Source: Ancylobacter lacus
GTDB taxonomy: Bacteria; Pseudomonadota; Alphaproteobacteria; Rhizobiales; Xanthobacteraceae
Assembly (NCBI RefSeq): GCF_018390635.1
Contig: NZ_JAHBGE010000008.1
Coordinates: 110,602-174,601, forward strand
Direction: 5' to 3'
DNA: 64,000 nt
The notes under the pieces: generated by a model
What the model saw: the letters and a program-made list of their open reading frames with translations, nothing else
What the model was told of the DNA's origin: nothing
The model's database searches: none
Translations under genes and position numbers: made by a program
Shown here: positions 1-6,954 of the stretch, one piece after another
Layout: every line of letters begins with the position of its first letter
How positions within the stretch are numbered: position 1 is the stretch's first letter

Positions 1-21
1 GCCTCGCCCCCGCGCGGCTGA
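1..21 (+). CDS. C-terminal tail of an upstream gene (possibly rsfS)
   Basis: The first seven codons read in frame to a TGA at 19-21, eight bases before the GTG of rlmH. In related Hyphomicrobiales the gene before rlmH is normally rsfS (ribosome silencing factor), so this is probably its last six residues. Far too little sequence is present to identify it; the assignment rests on synteny only. Confidence 0.3.
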   Translation, partial: ASPPRG

Positions 22-28
22 TCGCCCG

Positions 29-511
29 GTGCGTCTTCTGATCGTCAGCGTCGGCCGGCTCAAGGCCGGGCCGGAACGCGAGCTGTGCGAGCGCTATGTC
101 GAGCGTACCCGCAAGGGCGGGCGCGCGCTCGGCCTCAGCGGCCCGGACGTGGTCGAGGTCGCCGAGAGCGGCGCCCGCCGGCCGCAGGACCGCATGGTGG
201 AGGAGGCGGCGGGCATCGTCGCCGCGCTGCCCGAGGAGACCGCGGTGATCGCGCTCGATCCCGGCGGGGCCGAACTCTCCAGCGAGCGGCTGGCCGAGGA
301 TGTCGCGGCGCTGCGCGACCACGGCGTGCGGGCGCTGAGCTTCCTGATCGGCGGCGCCGACGGGCTCGGGCCGGAAGCGCGGGAGCGGGCGGACCGCATG
401 GTTTCGTTCGGCCGTGCCACGTTTCCGCACCAACTCGTGCGCATCATGCTCGCCGAACAGCTCTACCGGGCGACCACCATCCTCGCGGGGCATCCCTACC
501 ACAAGGCCTGA
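29..511 (+). CDS. rlmH: 23S rRNA (pseudouridine1915-N3)-methyltransferase RlmH
   Basis: This 160-residue protein is full length for the SPOUT-class methyltransferase that modifies pseudouridine 1915 of 23S rRNA in helix 69. The N-terminal strand ([10 protein letters not shown]) is typical. The glycine-rich SAM-binding loop FLIGGADG and the C-terminal knot segment ([15 protein letters not shown], then HPYHK at the end) are intact. The start is a GTG at 29, the first in-frame start after the upstream stop. It lies directly behind an upstream coding tail and about 60 bases before an EnvC-type gene, the usual Hyphomicrobiales order. A UbiB or other SPOUT protein is not a serious alternative because the RlmH C-terminus is essentially invariant. 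Confidence 0.97.
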   Translation: MRLLIVSVGRLKAGPERELCERYVERTRKGGRALGLSGPDVVEVAESGARRPQDRMVEEAAGIVAALPEETAVIALDPGGAELSSERLAEDVAALRDHGVRALSFLIGGADGLGPEARERADRMVSFGRATFPHQLVRIMLAEQLYRATTILAGHPYHKA

Positions 512-531
512 GGGTCGCCTTCGGGGTATGG

Positions 532-547
532 TTTACCAGAGCTTAAC
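532..547 (+). promoter_or_regulatory. CtrA-like box (TTTA-N7-TTAAC) upstream of the EnvC-type gene
   Basis: TTTA at 532-535, seven bases, then TTAAC at 543-547. This differs by one base from the alphaproteobacterial CtrA consensus TTAA-N7-TTAAC and lies 24 bases before the start codon of the EnvC-like gene. The half-site match is read directly; binding by CtrA is inference. Confidence 0.45.
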
Positions 548-570
548 GCCCCCTCGGTTCTTCTGCCCCC

Positions 571-2190
571 ATGCGCCCGACCGTCCGCCCCCTGCTTTCC
601 TCCCGCGTTTTCGCCGGGTGCCGGCTGATCGCCGCGCTGGCGGCGCTGGCCGTGGGTCTCGTCGTCCCGCCGGGCCTTGCCGGGCCGGCGGCGGCGCAGG
701 AGAACCCGGCCGCCGCCGGGGTGGCGCCGGGCGAGACCGGATCGGCCCCGGGCGATTCGCCCGCCGCGGCCGACCCCCGGGTCGAGGACGGCGGCGGCCT
801 GACCCCGGACGAGGCCGCGCCCGACGCTGCCGCCCCGGATTCCTCCGCGTCCGACAGGTCCGCTTCGGAGTCCTCCGCTCCCGTCCCGTCCACCCCCGCG
901 CCGCCCGCGACTCAGGCGGCCGCGCCCGTCTCGCCCGCGGCTCCCGCTGCCGCATCTCCGGCCGCCGCCGCCGCTCCCGCAGGCACGCCGCAGGAAGAAC
1001 CGCGCCAGCGGATGGAGAAGCTCGACGCCGAGCTGAAGGGCAGCGCCCAGGAACAGGCCCGGCTCAAGGCCGAGATCGAGGCCACCAAGGGCGACCGCGC
1101 CAAGCTCGCCGCGGCGCTGCTGGAGACCGCCGGCCGCATCCGCGAGGTCGAGGGCAAGCTCGACGCCAGCGAGCAGCGCCTGCTCCAGCTCGGCCGCGAG
1201 GAGAGCGACATCCGCCAGTCGCTCGACGGCCGCCGCAAGGAGCTGGCCGGCGTTCTCGCCGCGCTGGTGCGGCTCGGGCGCCAGCCGCCGCCCGCCCTGC
1301 TGGTGCGGCCCGACGACGCGCTGAAGTCGGTGCGCTCGGCCATGCTGCTCGGCGCGGTGCTGCCGGAGCTGAAGGCCGACACCGACCTATTGGTCAGCGA
1401 GCTGACCTCGCTCGCCCGGGTGCAGCAGCAGGCGGCGGCGGAGCGCGACGCTCTCGCAGAATTGAAAACGGCGATGGGCGAGGAACAGCGCCGGCTGAAC
1501 GCCCTCATCGCCGAGCGCCAGCAGAACCAGGAGGCCGGCGAGGCCGCGCTGGCGCAGGAGCGCCAGCACGCCGCCACGCTGGCCGCCGCCGCCCGCAACG
1601 TGCGCGAGCTGATGGACCGGATGGAGAGCGAGATCGCCACCGCCCGCCGCGCCGCGGAGGCCGCCCGCGCGGCGGAAACCAAGGCGCCGCAAGGCTCGGC
1701 CGGGCGGCTGGCGGCGCTGAAGGACCCCGGCCGGCTCTCCCCCGGCATCGCCTTCGCCGAGGCCCGCGGCACCCTGCCGCTGCCCGCCGGCGGCGCGGTG
1801 CTGAAGCCCTTCGGCTCGAATGACGGCTATGGCGGCGCCGCCAAGGGGGTGACCTTCGCGACCCGCCAGGAGGCCCAGGTCTCCGCCCCCTGCGACGGCT
1901 GGGTGGTGTATGCCGGCCCCTTCCGCTCCTACGGCCAACTCTTGATCATCAATGCCGGCGGCGGATACCATATTCTTTTGGCGGGAATGGATAAGATAAC
2001 GGTGGAGCTGGGCCAGTTCGTGCTTTCGGGTGAGCCGGTGGCGGTCATGGGCAAGGGACCGCAGCTCGTCTCCGCCGGCAGCCTTGGAACGGCCCAACCG
2101 ATTCTTTACGTCGAGTTTCGTAAAGACGGTAATTCGATCGATCCATCGCCATGGTGGGCGACGAGCGAAAGCGAGAAGGTACGCGGATGA
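571..2190 (+). CDS. EnvC-type murein hydrolase activator (coiled coil plus LytM/M23 domain)
   Basis: The 539-residue protein begins with a signal peptide (hydrophobic stretch LIAALAALAVGLVV, then AAAQE). A long Ala/Pro/Ser-rich linker follows to about residue 140, then a charged coiled coil (about 145-370) and a C-terminal LytM/M23 fold (about 415-530; GGGYHILLAG, VMGKGPQL). EnvC proteins act in the periplasm to switch on amidases that split septal peptidoglycan. The metal-ligand signature HxH of active M23 peptidases is not obvious, which fits a degenerate activator rather than an enzyme. Its stop overlaps the ctpA start, so the two are probably co-transcribed. The Pro/Ala linker is longer than in enterobacterial EnvC. 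Confidence 0.85.
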   Translation: MRPTVRPLLSSRVFAGCRLIAALAALAVGLVVPPGLAGPAAAQENPAAAGVAPGETGSAPGDSPAAADPRVEDGGGLTPDEAAPDAAAPDSSASDRSASESSAPVPSTPAPPATQAAAPVSPAAPAAASPAAAAAPAGTPQEEPRQRMEKLDAELKGSAQEQARLKAEIEATKGDRAKLAAALLETAGRIREVEGKLDASEQRLLQLGREESDIRQSLDGRRKELAGVLAALVRLGRQPPPALLVRPDDALKSVRSAMLLGAVLPELKADTDLLVSELTSLARVQQQAAAERDALAELKTAMGEEQRRLNALIAERQQNQEAGEAALAQERQHAATLAAAARNVRELMDRMESEIATARRAAEAARAAETKAPQGSAGRLAALKDPGRLSPGIAFAEARGTLPLPAGGAVLKPFGSNDGYGGAAKGVTFATRQEAQVSAPCDGWVVYAGPFRSYGQLLIINAGGGYHILLAGMDKITVELGQFVLSGEPVAVMGKGPQLVSAGSLGTAQPILYVEFRKDGNSIDPSPWWATSESEKVRG

Positions 2191-3536
2191 TGCGTAGGAC
2201 GTCAGTGTTTCTCTTTGGCGCGGCGGCCGGTGCCCTGATCGCCGTCGGCGCCACCCAGCCAAGGCTCGTCTTCGGCCCGGAGTCGGCCTTTGCCGCCGCA
2301 TCGGACACCTATCGGCAGCTCAACCTGTTCGGCGACATCTTCGAGCGCGTGCGCGCCGACTATGTCGAAAAGCCCGACGACGCCAAGCTCATCGAGGCGG
2401 CGATCAACGGCATGCTGTCCTCGCTCGACCCGCACTCGACCTACATGGACGCGAAGAACTTCCGCGACATGCAGGTGCAGACGCGCGGCCAGTTCGGCGG
2501 CCTCGGCATCGAGGTCACCATGGAGGACGGCCTCGTCAAGGTGGTCTCGCCGATCGACGACACCCCCGCCGCCAAGGCCGGCGTCCAGGCCGGCGACCTG
2601 ATCGCCAAGCTCGACGACCAGGACGTCAAGGGCATGACGCTCAACGAGGCCGTGGAGAAGATGCGCGGCGCCGTGCAGACGCCGATCAAGCTGACCATCA
2701 TCCGCAAGGGCTCGGACAAGCCGATCGAGCTCACCCTGATGCGCGACGTCATCAACATCAAGTCGGTGCGCGGCCGGGTCGAGGACGGCGATATCGCCTA
2801 TATCCGCATCACCTCCTTCAGCGAGCAGACCGCCGAGGGGCTGAAGAAGGCGATGGAGGACCTCACCGCCCAGATCGGCGAGGACAAGCTCAAGGGCTAC
2901 ATCATCGACCTGCGCAACAACCCGGGCGGCCTGCTCGACCAGGCGGTGGAGGTGTCCGACACCTTCCTCGACCGCGGCGAGATCGTCTCCACCCGTGGCC
3001 GCAACGCCGACGAGACCGAGCGCCGCAACGCCCGCCCGGGCGACCTCGCCAAGGGCAAGCCGGTCATCGTGCTGGTGAATGGCGGCTCGGCCTCGGCCTC
3101 GGAGATCGTCGCCGGCGCGCTACAGGACCACAAGCGGGCGACCATCCTCGGCTCGCTCTCCTTCGGCAAGGGCTCGGTGCAGACCGTCATCCCGGTCAGC
3201 GGCAACGCCGCCATCAAGCTGACCACCGCGCGCTACTACACCCCGTCGGGCCGCTCCATCCAGGCCAAGGGCATCCAGCCCGACATCGAGCTGGTGCAGG
3301 ATGTGCCGGCCGACCTGAAGGAGAAGGCCGAGGCCGCCGGGGTCGACACCACCCGCGGCGAGGCGTCGCTGAAGGGCCACCTGAAGAACGGCGAGGACGA
3401 GAAGACCGGCTCGCCGGCCTATGTGCCGCCGGACCCCAAGGACGACACCCAGCTCAAGCTGGCGATCGACCTGATGCACGGCGTGCAGAAGAACGCCGCC
3501 TTCCCGGCCGACCCCAAGGCCGCCGTGCCGAACTGA
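2187..3536 (+). CDS. ctpA: S41 family carboxyl-terminal processing peptidase (CtpA)
   Basis: A 449-residue periplasmic serine protease. It has an N-terminal signal/anchor (SVFLFGAAAGALIAVG), an S41 N-terminal helical part, a PDZ domain at about 95-180 (GGLGIEV near its start) and the catalytic core. The nucleophile Ser lies in GGSASASEIVAG near residue 300 and the general-base Lys in SFGKGSVQT near residue 327. The ATG at 2187 overlaps the stop of the EnvC-type gene (ATGA) and is preceded by GAGAAGG, which decides this start over the longer in-frame GTG-type options. CtpA enzymes trim envelope proteins; pairing with an EnvC-type activator suggests a role in wall turnover at division. Confidence 0.95.
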   Translation: MMRRTSVFLFGAAAGALIAVGATQPRLVFGPESAFAAASDTYRQLNLFGDIFERVRADYVEKPDDAKLIEAAINGMLSSLDPHSTYMDAKNFRDMQVQTRGQFGGLGIEVTMEDGLVKVVSPIDDTPAAKAGVQAGDLIAKLDDQDVKGMTLNEAVEKMRGAVQTPIKLTIIRKGSDKPIELTLMRDVINIKSVRGRVEDGDIAYIRITSFSEQTAEGLKKAMEDLTAQIGEDKLKGYIIDLRNNPGGLLDQAVEVSDTFLDRGEIVSTRGRNADETERRNARPGDLAKGKPVIVLVNGGSASASEIVAGALQDHKRATILGSLSFGKGSVQTVIPVSGNAAIKLTTARYYTPSGRSIQAKGIQPDIELVQDVPADLKEKAEAAGVDTTRGEASLKGHLKNGEDEKTGSPAYVPPDPKDDTQLKLAIDLMHGVQKNAAFPADPKAAVPN

Positions 3537-3566
3537 GCGGCCGACATCCTTCCATCCGCCTTCCCG

Positions 3567-3590
3567 AAGCCCCGCCCCCCGGCGGGGCTT
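3567..3590 (+). terminator. Rho-independent-type hairpin after ctpA
   Basis: Perfect 10-bp stem (AAGCCCCGCC / GGCGGGGCTT) with a CCCC loop, 31 bases after the ctpA stop, followed by a short pyrimidine-rich stretch. It closes the rlmH-envC-ctpA unit. The remainder of the 326-base gap to the next gene holds a CtrA-type box and no other recognisable feature. Confidence 0.7.
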
Positions 3591-3709
3591 CGTCGTTTGC
3601 GGCGGGCGCCGCGGTGGCCGCGCCCTGCGGCCGCCGTCCCGGGGGCTTCGCCGCGAATGGCGGTGTCAGCGCCGGGCTGCGGCACTTGCCGGGCCCGGCC
3701 GGCGCGGCG

Positions 3710-3725
3710 TTAAGCAATCCTTAAC
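3710..3725 (+). promoter_or_regulatory. Exact CtrA box (TTAA-N7-TTAAC)
   Basis: TTAA at 3710-3713, seven bases (GCAATCC), then TTAAC at 3721-3725. This matches the alphaproteobacterial CtrA consensus exactly and also forms the inverted repeat GTTAAG-N5-CTTAAC. It lies 138 bases upstream of the ATG at 3863. Regulation by CtrA is inferred from the motif alone. Confidence 0.6.
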
Positions 3726-3862
3726 CCTGCGGGCGGAGATTCCATGACACCGCCGCTCGCCGGCGCGGGGGCCGCCATCGCGCCGCAGGGTGCCCGGCTT
3801 CCGCCAAGATTGTGCCTTGGTCGGTGGCGATAACTGCCCATCGTTCATGGGAAACCGCTGAG

Positions 3863-4231
3863 ATGACCGAGTACGACAGCTTCCTGGGAGCCGACACGGC
3901 CCGGCGCGACCGCGTGCTCAACGGCGTCGCGGTGGCGGTGTTCGGGGTCACCGGCTTCGCCATCCTCGCGGGCGGCGCGGCGTGGTTCTGGCTGCGGCCG
4001 GTCTCCACCGAGCGCCCGGTGGTGGAGCTGGCGCCCGCCATCTCCTCCGTCCCGCTCGACGCGCCGGTGCTGCGCCGCGACCACGATGCCGAGGCCGGCG
4101 ACGACGGCATGGGCGGCCCGTCCGGGCCCTCGGTCACCATCATCGACGGTGCCACCGGCGAGCACCAGACCATCGTGTTCGGCCCCGATCTTGACGGCGC
4201 CGACGGCACTCCCGATACGGTGGCGCGCTGA
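3863..4231 (+). CDS. Small membrane protein resembling only the N-terminus of divergent polysaccharide deacetylases
   Basis: A 122-residue protein with a cytoplasmic N-terminus, one membrane segment at about 27-48 ([22 protein letters not shown]) and a periplasmic tail containing [12 protein letters not shown]. In Hyphomicrobiales the slot between ctpA and rppH normally encodes a divergent polysaccharide deacetylase of roughly 350-400 residues. Its segment after the anchor has the same VTIIDG-type sequence. Here the reading frame stops about 100 bases before rppH, so the whole deacetylase domain is missing. It is either a decayed remnant or an anchor kept for another purpose. The ATG at 3863 follows GAAACCGCTGAG; no strong ribosome site is seen. 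The family assignment is from memory of synteny and motif. Confidence 0.6.
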   Translation: MTEYDSFLGADTARRDRVLNGVAVAVFGVTGFAILAGGAAWFWLRPVSTERPVVELAPAISSVPLDAPVLRRDHDAEAGDDGMGGPSGPSVTIIDGATGEHQTIVFGPDLDGADGTPDTVAR

Positions 4232-4337
4232 TCCCGCCACGGCCGGCCGCCCCCGCCCCGACACGCGGCTGTCGCTGACGCCCGCGAGGATCGGCCGCCC
4301 GGAGCCGGGCGTCCCCCGTCCTACCCGGAGTGCTGCC

Positions 4338-4856
4338 GTGACCCCCTTCGACCAGTTGCCCTATCGTCCCTGCGTCGGCGTCGTGCTGGTGAACCGTGCC
4401 GGCCTCGTCTTCATGGGCCGGCGTCTCGGCGGCGCCGAGCATGTCGACGCCGAGCATTCCTGGCAGATGCCGCAGGGCGGCATCGACGAGGGCGAGGACC
4501 CCGCCGAGGCGGCGCTGCGCGAACTCTATGAGGAAACCAGCGTCCGCTCGGTCCGCCCCCTCGCCGAGGCGCGCGACTGGCTGGCCTACGACCTGCCCGA
4601 GCCGATCGCCCGCGAGGCGTGGAAGGGGCGCTACCGCGGCCAGAAGCAGAAATGGTTCGCCTTCGCCTTCACCGGCACCGATGCCGAGATCGACGTGGCG
4701 ACGCCCGGCGGCGGCGCGCACAAGCCGGAATTCGTGGAATGGCGGTGGGAGCGGCTGGAGAACACCCCCTCTCTCATCATCCCGTTCAAGCGCTCGGTCT
4801 ATCATGAGGTGGTGCGGGAATTCGCGCCCCACATCGCGGCCTTCCGCGGTGCCTGA
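4338..4856 (+). CDS. rppH: RNA pyrophosphohydrolase RppH (Nudix)
   Basis: A 172-residue Nudix hydrolase that removes pyrophosphate from 5'-triphosphorylated mRNA and so starts 5'-end-dependent decay. The Nudix box is complete: [17 protein letters not shown] followed by YEETS. The RppH-typical WQMPQGG precedes it, and QKQKWFAF and FVEWRW follow. The GTG at 4338 sits eight bases after CCGGAG and gives the usual family N-terminus ([15 protein letters not shown]). A longer upstream open frame lacks a better start and overlaps the preceding gene. Confidence 0.95.
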   Translation: MTPFDQLPYRPCVGVVLVNRAGLVFMGRRLGGAEHVDAEHSWQMPQGGIDEGEDPAEAALRELYEETSVRSVRPLAEARDWLAYDLPEPIAREAWKGRYRGQKQKWFAFAFTGTDAEIDVATPGGGAHKPEFVEWRWERLENTPSLIIPFKRSVYHEVVREFAPHIAAFRGA

Positions 4857-4916
4857 GCCGGCCGCGACCGCTGGCGGCGCCTACCTTAAAAAACCCGTCG
4901 TCAACCTTAAAAAAGC

Positions 4917-4980
4917 GCGAACGAACGTTCGCTCTTGACTCGGTGCCCGCTTTGCGAGCAGATGCGAACGAACGTTCGCT
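4917..4980 (+). promoter_or_regulatory. Two identical TetR-type operators flanking the efflux operon promoter
   Basis: The 17-base sequence GCGAACGAACGTTCGCT occurs at 4917-4933 and again, identically, at 4964-4980, 47 bases apart. Its core CGAACGTTCG is a perfect palindrome. A -35-like TTGACT (4935-4940) lies between the copies and the second copy lies just before the TetR start at 5000. This is the classic layout for autorepression by the TetR protein encoded next. The direct repeat CCTTAAAAAA also occurs twice just upstream (about 4883-4914). Confidence 0.75.
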
Positions 4981-4999
4981 TTCGCTCCCGGAGACTGCC

Positions 5000-5647
5000 A
5001 TGCCCGCGGCCGCCGCCGCCCCTGCCACCGCTTCCGGGCCAAACCGGAAGGACCCGCGCCGCCGCGTGCTCGACGCCGCGGCGCGCTGCTTCATCCGTGG
5101 CGGGTTCCATGCCACCAGCATGCACGAGGTCTGCGCCGAGGCCGGCATGAGCCCCGGGGCGCTCTACCGCTATTTCCCCTCCAAGGAGGCGATCATCATC
5201 GCCATTGTGGAGGAGGAGCGCTCGGCGCGGTCGGCGCTGCTGGCCCATCTCGACAGCTCCGCCACCCTCGTCGAGGCCCTTACCTTGATGGGAGAGGCGC
5301 TGTTCTCCAGCGATCCGCCAATGGTGTGCGTCGAGCTCGGGCCCGAGATCGCCGCCGAGGTCAGCCGCAACCCGCGCCTCCGGCCGGTCTTCGACGAGGT
5401 GGAAGACGAGATGGACGCCGCCTTCCTGCGCGCCCTGGAAGCGGCGCAGGCCCGGGGCGAGGTCGACCCCGCCCTCGATCGCGACCACGTCATGCTCATG
5501 ATCAACGCCCTCGGCGACGGCATCATGCTGCGCCGCCGGCTGCAGCCCGAGCTTCCGCTGGCGCAAATGATGCCGCAGATCGCGACCCTTATCGGCCGCA
5601 TGCTGGCCCCGCCGGCCCCTTCCGTTTCCTCCGGAGCCTCCCGATGA
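5000..5647 (+). CDS. TetR/AcrR family transcriptional repressor
   Basis: A 215-residue regulator. The N-terminal helix-turn-helix is complete (RRRVLDAAARCF, then the recognition part MHEVCAEAGMSPGALYRYFPSK). The C-terminal ligand-binding region is divergent, as usual. The ATG at 5000 has CCCGGAGA upstream and is preferred over an in-frame start at 4943, which would place coding sequence through the second operator. Its stop overlaps the ATG of the adaptor gene (ATGA), so repressor, adaptor and pump form one operon. It probably binds the two 17-base operators and responds to a pump substrate; the ligand cannot be read from sequence. Confidence 0.93.
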   Translation: MPAAAAAPATASGPNRKDPRRRVLDAAARCFIRGGFHATSMHEVCAEAGMSPGALYRYFPSKEAIIIAIVEEERSARSALLAHLDSSATLVEALTLMGEALFSSDPPMVCVELGPEIAAEVSRNPRLRPVFDEVEDEMDAAFLRALEAAQARGEVDPALDRDHVMLMINALGDGIMLRRRLQPELPLAQMMPQIATLIGRMLAPPAPSVSSGASR

Positions 5648-6954
5648 GCGCCCCCACCCCTTCCGCCCCCACGCCCGCGCGCGGCGGGCCGTCCACGCGC
5701 GGCCGCGTGCTGCTGGCGCTCGCCATGACCGTGGTGGTGGTCGGCGTCGGCGGCTATGCCTTCCGCGACCGCATTCCCGCCGATCTGTGGCCGGCCCGGG
5801 CCGCCGAGCCCGCGACGGCCGCCAACCCCGCGCCGGCCCCTGCTGCGCCCGCCGCCCAGGTGCGCGGCACCACCGTCACCGTGGTGCCGGCCGCCGAGCG
5901 CACGGTGGTCGAGCGCCTGCCGGTGAACGGCACGCTGGTGCCGCGCGAGGAGATCCAGGTCGGGCCGGAGATCGACGGCTACCGCGTGGTCGAGATCCTC
6001 GTGGAGGAGGGCGACCGGGTCGAGAAGGGCCAGCTCCTCGCCCGGCTGTCGCGCGACATGCTGGAGACCTTGCTCGCCCAGAACACCGCCAACGCAGCGA
6101 AAGCAAAGGCCGCCGTCGCCCAGCAGAAGGCGGCGCTGGAGCAGGCCGACGCCCAGCGCATCGAGGCCGAGGCCGCGGTGGCGCGCTCCCGCACCCTCAT
6201 CAAGACCGGCGCCACCTCGCAGGAGGTGCTGGACCAGCGCGAGCGCGCCGTCAGCGTCGCCGAGGCGCAGGTCGCCGCCGCCCGCGAGGCGGTCACCGCC
6301 GCCGAGGCCGAGGGCGCCCAGATCAAGGCGATGCGCGACGAGATCGAGGTGCGGCTCGCCCGCACCGACATCCGCGCGCCGGCGGCCGGAGTTGTCTCCG
6401 CCCGCTCCGCCCGGATCGGTGCCATCGTGCTCTCCGCCAACACCGAGCCGCTGTTCCGCATCGTGCGGGACGGCGCCATCGATCTCGACGCCGAGGTGCC
6501 GGAATCGGCGCTGCCGCGCATCCGGCCGGGCATGAAGGTGGCGGTGACGCCATCCGGCTTCGCCGCGCCGGTGGAGGGCGCGGTGCGGCTCGTCGGCGCC
6601 AAGGTCGACAGCTCCACCCGCCTCGCCCGCGTCGCCGTGGCGCTGCCGGACGATCCCCAGCTCCGCCCCGGCGCCTATGGCCGCGGGGTGATCGAGCTGG
6701 CGCGCCACGAGGGTGTGGCGGTGCCGCTTTCGGCGGTGCAGTTCAGCCCGGACGGCACCTTCGTGCTGGTGGTGAAGAACGACACGGTCGAGCAGCGGGC
6801 GGTGAAGACCGGGCTTCAGGGCGAGGGCGTGGTCGAGATCGTCGACGGGCTGGCGGCGGGCGAGGCGGTGGTGGCGCGCGCCGGAGGCTTCCTGCGCGAC
6901 GGCGACCGCGTCACGCCGGTCGCCGCGGCCGACACCGCGCGCGGGGGCGCCTGA
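5644..6954 (+). CDS. RND efflux periplasmic adaptor (HlyD/AcrA family)
   Basis: A 436-residue membrane-fusion protein. It has an N-terminal signal/anchor (LLALAMTVVVVGVGGYAF), an Ala/Pro linker, the first lipoyl half (VVEILVEEGDRVEKGQLLARL), a long alpha-hairpin, the second lipoyl half (TDIRAPAAGVVSARSARIG) and a beta-barrel with a membrane-proximal domain. It bridges the inner-membrane pump and an outer-membrane channel. ATGA overlap with tetR upstream and with the pump gene downstream shows tight translational coupling. No outer-membrane factor is encoded next door, so a TolC-like protein from elsewhere must complete the system. Confidence 0.93.
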   Translation: MSAPTPSAPTPARGGPSTRGRVLLALAMTVVVVGVGGYAFRDRIPADLWPARAAEPATAANPAPAPAAPAAQVRGTTVTVVPAAERTVVERLPVNGTLVPREEIQVGPEIDGYRVVEILVEEGDRVEKGQLLARLSRDMLETLLAQNTANAAKAKAAVAQQKAALEQADAQRIEAEAAVARSRTLIKTGATSQEVLDQRERAVSVAEAQVAAAREAVTAAEAEGAQIKAMRDEIEVRLARTDIRAPAAGVVSARSARIGAIVLSANTEPLFRIVRDGAIDLDAEVPESALPRIRPGMKVAVTPSGFAAPVEGAVRLVGAKVDSSTRLARVAVALPDDPQLRPGAYGRGVIELARHEGVAVPLSAVQFSPDGTFVLVVKNDTVEQRAVKTGLQGEGVVEIVDGLAAGEAVVARAGGFLRDGDRVTPVAAADTARGGA

